NCBI GenBank assembly: GCA_937922655.1
Contig: CALAJH010000012.1
Location: 124,001 to 188,000, forward strand
DNA length: 64,000 nt
Direction of reading: 5' to 3'
Source of the DNA: an uncultured Bacteroidia bacterium
GTDB taxonomy: Bacteria > Bacteroidota > Bacteroidia > J057 > CALAJH01
The position numbers and the translations under genes were made by a program. Under the pieces are notes generated by a model, which was not told the DNA's origin, ran no database searches, and was given only the letters and a program-made list of their open reading frames with translations. Positions 61,974 through 64,000 of this stretch are shown in pieces (positions within the stretch are counted from its first letter, which is position 1; every line of letters begins with the position of its first letter).

Positions 61974-64000
61974 TTATCGAACCAAGGTTACATTGCCTTT
62001 GTAAATTCTTCGCTCGTCGAATTTTAATATGTAAAGGTACGCGCCTTCGGCCACCGAGCGGCCGTTGAGGTCGATACCGTTCCAACCCGTCGAAAGCTCG
62101 TCCCCGCGATATACGACGTTGCCCCAACGGTCGAATACCGTATAAGTAAACCGTTCCACGCCGTCGTAAATGGGGCGGAAAAAATCGTTGCGTCCGTCGC
62201 CGTTGGGGGTGAAGATGTTGGGAATGTCAAGTCCGGGTTCAAGAACCGTATACGGCCCAAGCAGACGCTCGTAGGTGCATCCCGTCGAATCCATGAGCGT
62301 AACTTTCACCGTATACGTTCCGGGCAAAAGAAAACGATGGAAGGGATTGGCGTAAGGCGAGTGATAGCCGTCGCCGAAATACCAGTTTCTGGCCATGACG
62401 TGGCGGGTTGAATCGAAGAAATGCACCGTCGCATCGGTCAGATAGAGCGTCGTACCGGGAGGCGGCTCGGAAAATATCAGCGGTTGGATGTAAGCTTCGA
62501 CGCTTACGTCCACGTCCGCCGTTTTCGTCGCCGAACATCCGTACGTACCGTACGTCGTTAAGCTTACCCTGTATTTTCCCGGCGCCGAATAATAGTGGCG
62601 CGGATGGCGCTCGTTGCTCAAAGGAGAACCGTCGCCAAAATTCCAAATCCACGCCGTGGCGCCCGCGCTTTTGTCTTCAAAAGAAACGTCGAGCGCGTCG
62701 CACCCGCCCGGAAAACTGTGTATAAAATCGGCCGAGGGGTTGGCAACAAAACTCACTTCAACGGTATCGGTGGCAAAGCACGCACCGTTCCAATCCGCCG
62801 TTACCGAATAAACGCCGGGCAAATTTACCTCAACGGAAGAACCGGTACCGATTTCAACCCCTTGCCGCCGCCACGTCAGGTTCGGTTCCATGCCCACGAC
62901 GTCGGTCCGCGCCGTAAGCGTTACGGATTGCCCCTCGCAAAGGCCGTCGGCGGACGCATGAATCGATATCGACGTCTGCTCGACGACCGTAACACGAACG
63001 CTGTCCACCTCGCGGCACGGCCCGCGCCATACTTCGAGCGTATAAACCGTCGTGCTTTCGGGTGCGACAAGCGGACGAATTTCGCTGATATGCGTCAATC
63101 CCGGAGCGGGATGCCACGCCCAATGCAATGGCGACGGCCCCGACACCGACGCCGGCAATCGCACCGTATCCCCCCGACATATCACCAATCCCCTATCGGT
63201 GGTGTCGGCGTCGGCGAACACGCCCGAACGTATGACGATTTGAACGCTGTCGGCCTGTATTCCCGGACAACCGTTCGACGCCACGTAAAGCGTATAGGTA
63301 ATGTTTTCGGTGGGCGTGGCGACGGTCGAACCGCCCGTTGGATTGCTCAAATACAGCGGCGGTTCCCAGGTGTAGGTGTAGGGTTGTTGGGCGCCCGTAA
63401 CCAATGCGTTCAAGTCCACCGATTCCCCCGGACATATTTCGTAGACGTTGGGCAGGGCCACCGTCGGACTGCCGCCGATATAAACCGTTACGGCGTCGAC
63501 CGAGCTCACGCATCCGTCCGAAATCACCTGCAACATGTATGTAAAGGTATGGGGCGGCGAAGCGGTCGGATGGGCTATCGACGAATCGGAAAGCCCGAGG
63601 GCCGGTATCCATCGATACTCGTAAATCCCGTTTCCGCCCGTGGCCGAACCCGAAAGTTGTACCGTCCCGCCTTCGCAAGTGTATTGGTCGGGTCCCGCGT
63701 TTGCCATCGGCGGACGCTTTACCGTAATGGTTACCGTACTCGTTTCGTCTATGTTTTGGCTGCGGCAACCGTAGGGTTGGGACGTAACGTAAAGCGTATA
63801 CGTGCGCGTCGAATCGGGAAAAACCAGCGGATTGCGAATGTTGGGGTTGCTCAATCCTGTGGACGGCTCCCATCGATAAGTATAAGCTACGGCATCGCCG
63901 CCGACACCGCTTCCCATTAAATTGAACGGCGGGTCGCCGACGCATACCTCCCTATCCGCACCCGCGTCGGCCAACGGCAACGGTATGTGCTTGACGGAAA
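61974..64000 (-). CDS. PKD/Ig-repeat surface protein, gliding-type C-terminus, 5' partial
   Basis: The frame stays open to the window edge (63981-64000 encodes SVKHIP before the ORF-track start, which is a TTG and not a real start), so the N-terminus lies outside. At least 675 residues are visible. Ig-like units with a C-x-G strand and GLS/GLT turns repeat about four times (from EVCVGDPPFNLMGSG to a SADGLCEGQSVTL unit). A PKD domain follows (FEDKSAGATAWIWNFGDGSP), a second PKD-like unit (RNWYFGDGYHSPY), and the type B T9SS C-terminus with FTPNGDGRNDFF, VFDRWGNVVY and GNVTLVR. It is a cousin of the giant protein at 29-36 kb and should reach the cell surface by T9SS. Confidence 0.88.
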   Translation of the reverse strand, partial: SVKHIPLPLADAGADREVCVGDPPFNLMGSGVGGDAVAYTYRWEPSTGLSNPNIRNPLVFPDSTRTYTLYVTSQPYGCRSQNIDETSTVTITVKRPPMANAGPDQYTCEGGTVQLSGSATGGNGIYEYRWIPALGLSDSSIAHPTASPPHTFTYMLQVISDGCVSSVDAVTVYIGGSPTVALPNVYEICPGESVDLNALVTGAQQPYTYTWEPPLYLSNPTGGSTVATPTENITYTLYVASNGCPGIQADSVQIVIRSGVFADADTTDRGLVICRGDTVRLPASVSGPSPLHWAWHPAPGLTHISEIRPLVAPESTTVYTLEVWRGPCREVDSVRVTVVEQTSISIHASADGLCEGQSVTLTARTDVVGMEPNLTWRRQGVEIGTGSSVEVNLPGVYSVTADWNGACFATDTVEVSFVANPSADFIHSFPGGCDALDVSFEDKSAGATAWIWNFGDGSPLSNERHPRHYYSAPGKYRVSLTTYGTYGCSATKTADVDVSVEAYIQPLIFSEPPPGTTLYLTDATVHFFDSTRHVMARNWYFGDGYHSPYANPFHRFLLPGTYTVKVTLMDSTGCTYERLLGPYTVLEPGLDIPNIFTPNGDGRNDFFRPIYDGVERFTYTVFDRWGNVVYRGDELSTGWNGIDLNGRSVAEGAYLYILKFDERRIYKGNVTLVR

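Overview
The window reads as a chromosomal segment of a free-living member of the Bacteroidota, most likely a Cytophagia-like lineage; the genus cannot be named from the sequence. The evidence is: two proteins ending in gliding-motility-type C-terminal domains (type B T9SS cargo), two with type A T9SS sorting domains, DUF4296 and MORN lipoproteins, a SusC-like TonB-dependent receptor, LpxD, and repeated Bacteroidota promoter boxes (TAnnTTTG with TTG/TTTG 19-20 nt upstream). No SD-type ribosome sites stand out, which fits the phylum. Third-position base use drifts from AT-rich on the left (0-13 kb) to clearly GC-richer on the right (about 20-64 kb). No rRNA, tRNA, CRISPR array, insertion sequence or prophage was found.

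Layout. 1-2.1 kb: the last 17 codons of ispE, then asnB. 2.1-12.4 kb, minus strand: a probable five-gene unit (a HisC-like protein without the PLP lysine, an MFS transporter, a GtrB-like glycosyltransferase and two unknown envelope proteins), followed by an M48 lipoprotein peptidase translationally coupled to a 1522-residue hybrid histidine kinase. 12.4-12.57 kb: a divergent promoter region full of GTATT/AATAC palindromes. 12.6-23.9 kb, plus strand: gatC, MORN lipoprotein, J-domain membrane protein, DUF4296 lipoprotein, hexose phosphomutase, a shortened methylmalonyl-CoA-mutase-like subunit, PAP2 phosphatase, TerC, GmhA, SdaAB, TolC, Sua5 and a polysaccharide flippase. 24-25.3 kb: a cysteine synthase/CBS enzyme on the minus strand.

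25.4-36.6 kb: two large secreted proteins transcribed away from each other, a beta-helix T9SS protein and a giant protein of about 2379 residues with some 23-25 Ig-like repeats. 36.7-43.5 kb: an alpha/beta hydrolase, then a tight three-gene locus (TonB-dependent receptor, beta-helix lipoprotein, T9SS-exported PhoX-like phosphatase) that looks like an organophosphate-use module closed by a strong terminator. 43.7-55.4 kb, plus strand: recR, a GT2/degenerate sugar-transferase fusion, a GAF/multi-PAS protein with no output domain, lpxD, an M16 peptidase, a REC-SpoIIE phosphatase, a small lipoprotein and a PD40-OmpA protein. 55.4-64 kb, minus strand: a GT4 glycosyltransferase, a DUF2520 protein, rpoC, and the 3' part of another PKD/Ig gliding-type protein.

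The most unusual observations are the HisC-like protein that has lost three PLP-contacting residues at the head of an uncharacterised operon behind a palindrome array, an rpoC whose upstream neighbour is a surface-protein gene instead of rpoB, and the PhoX surface module.
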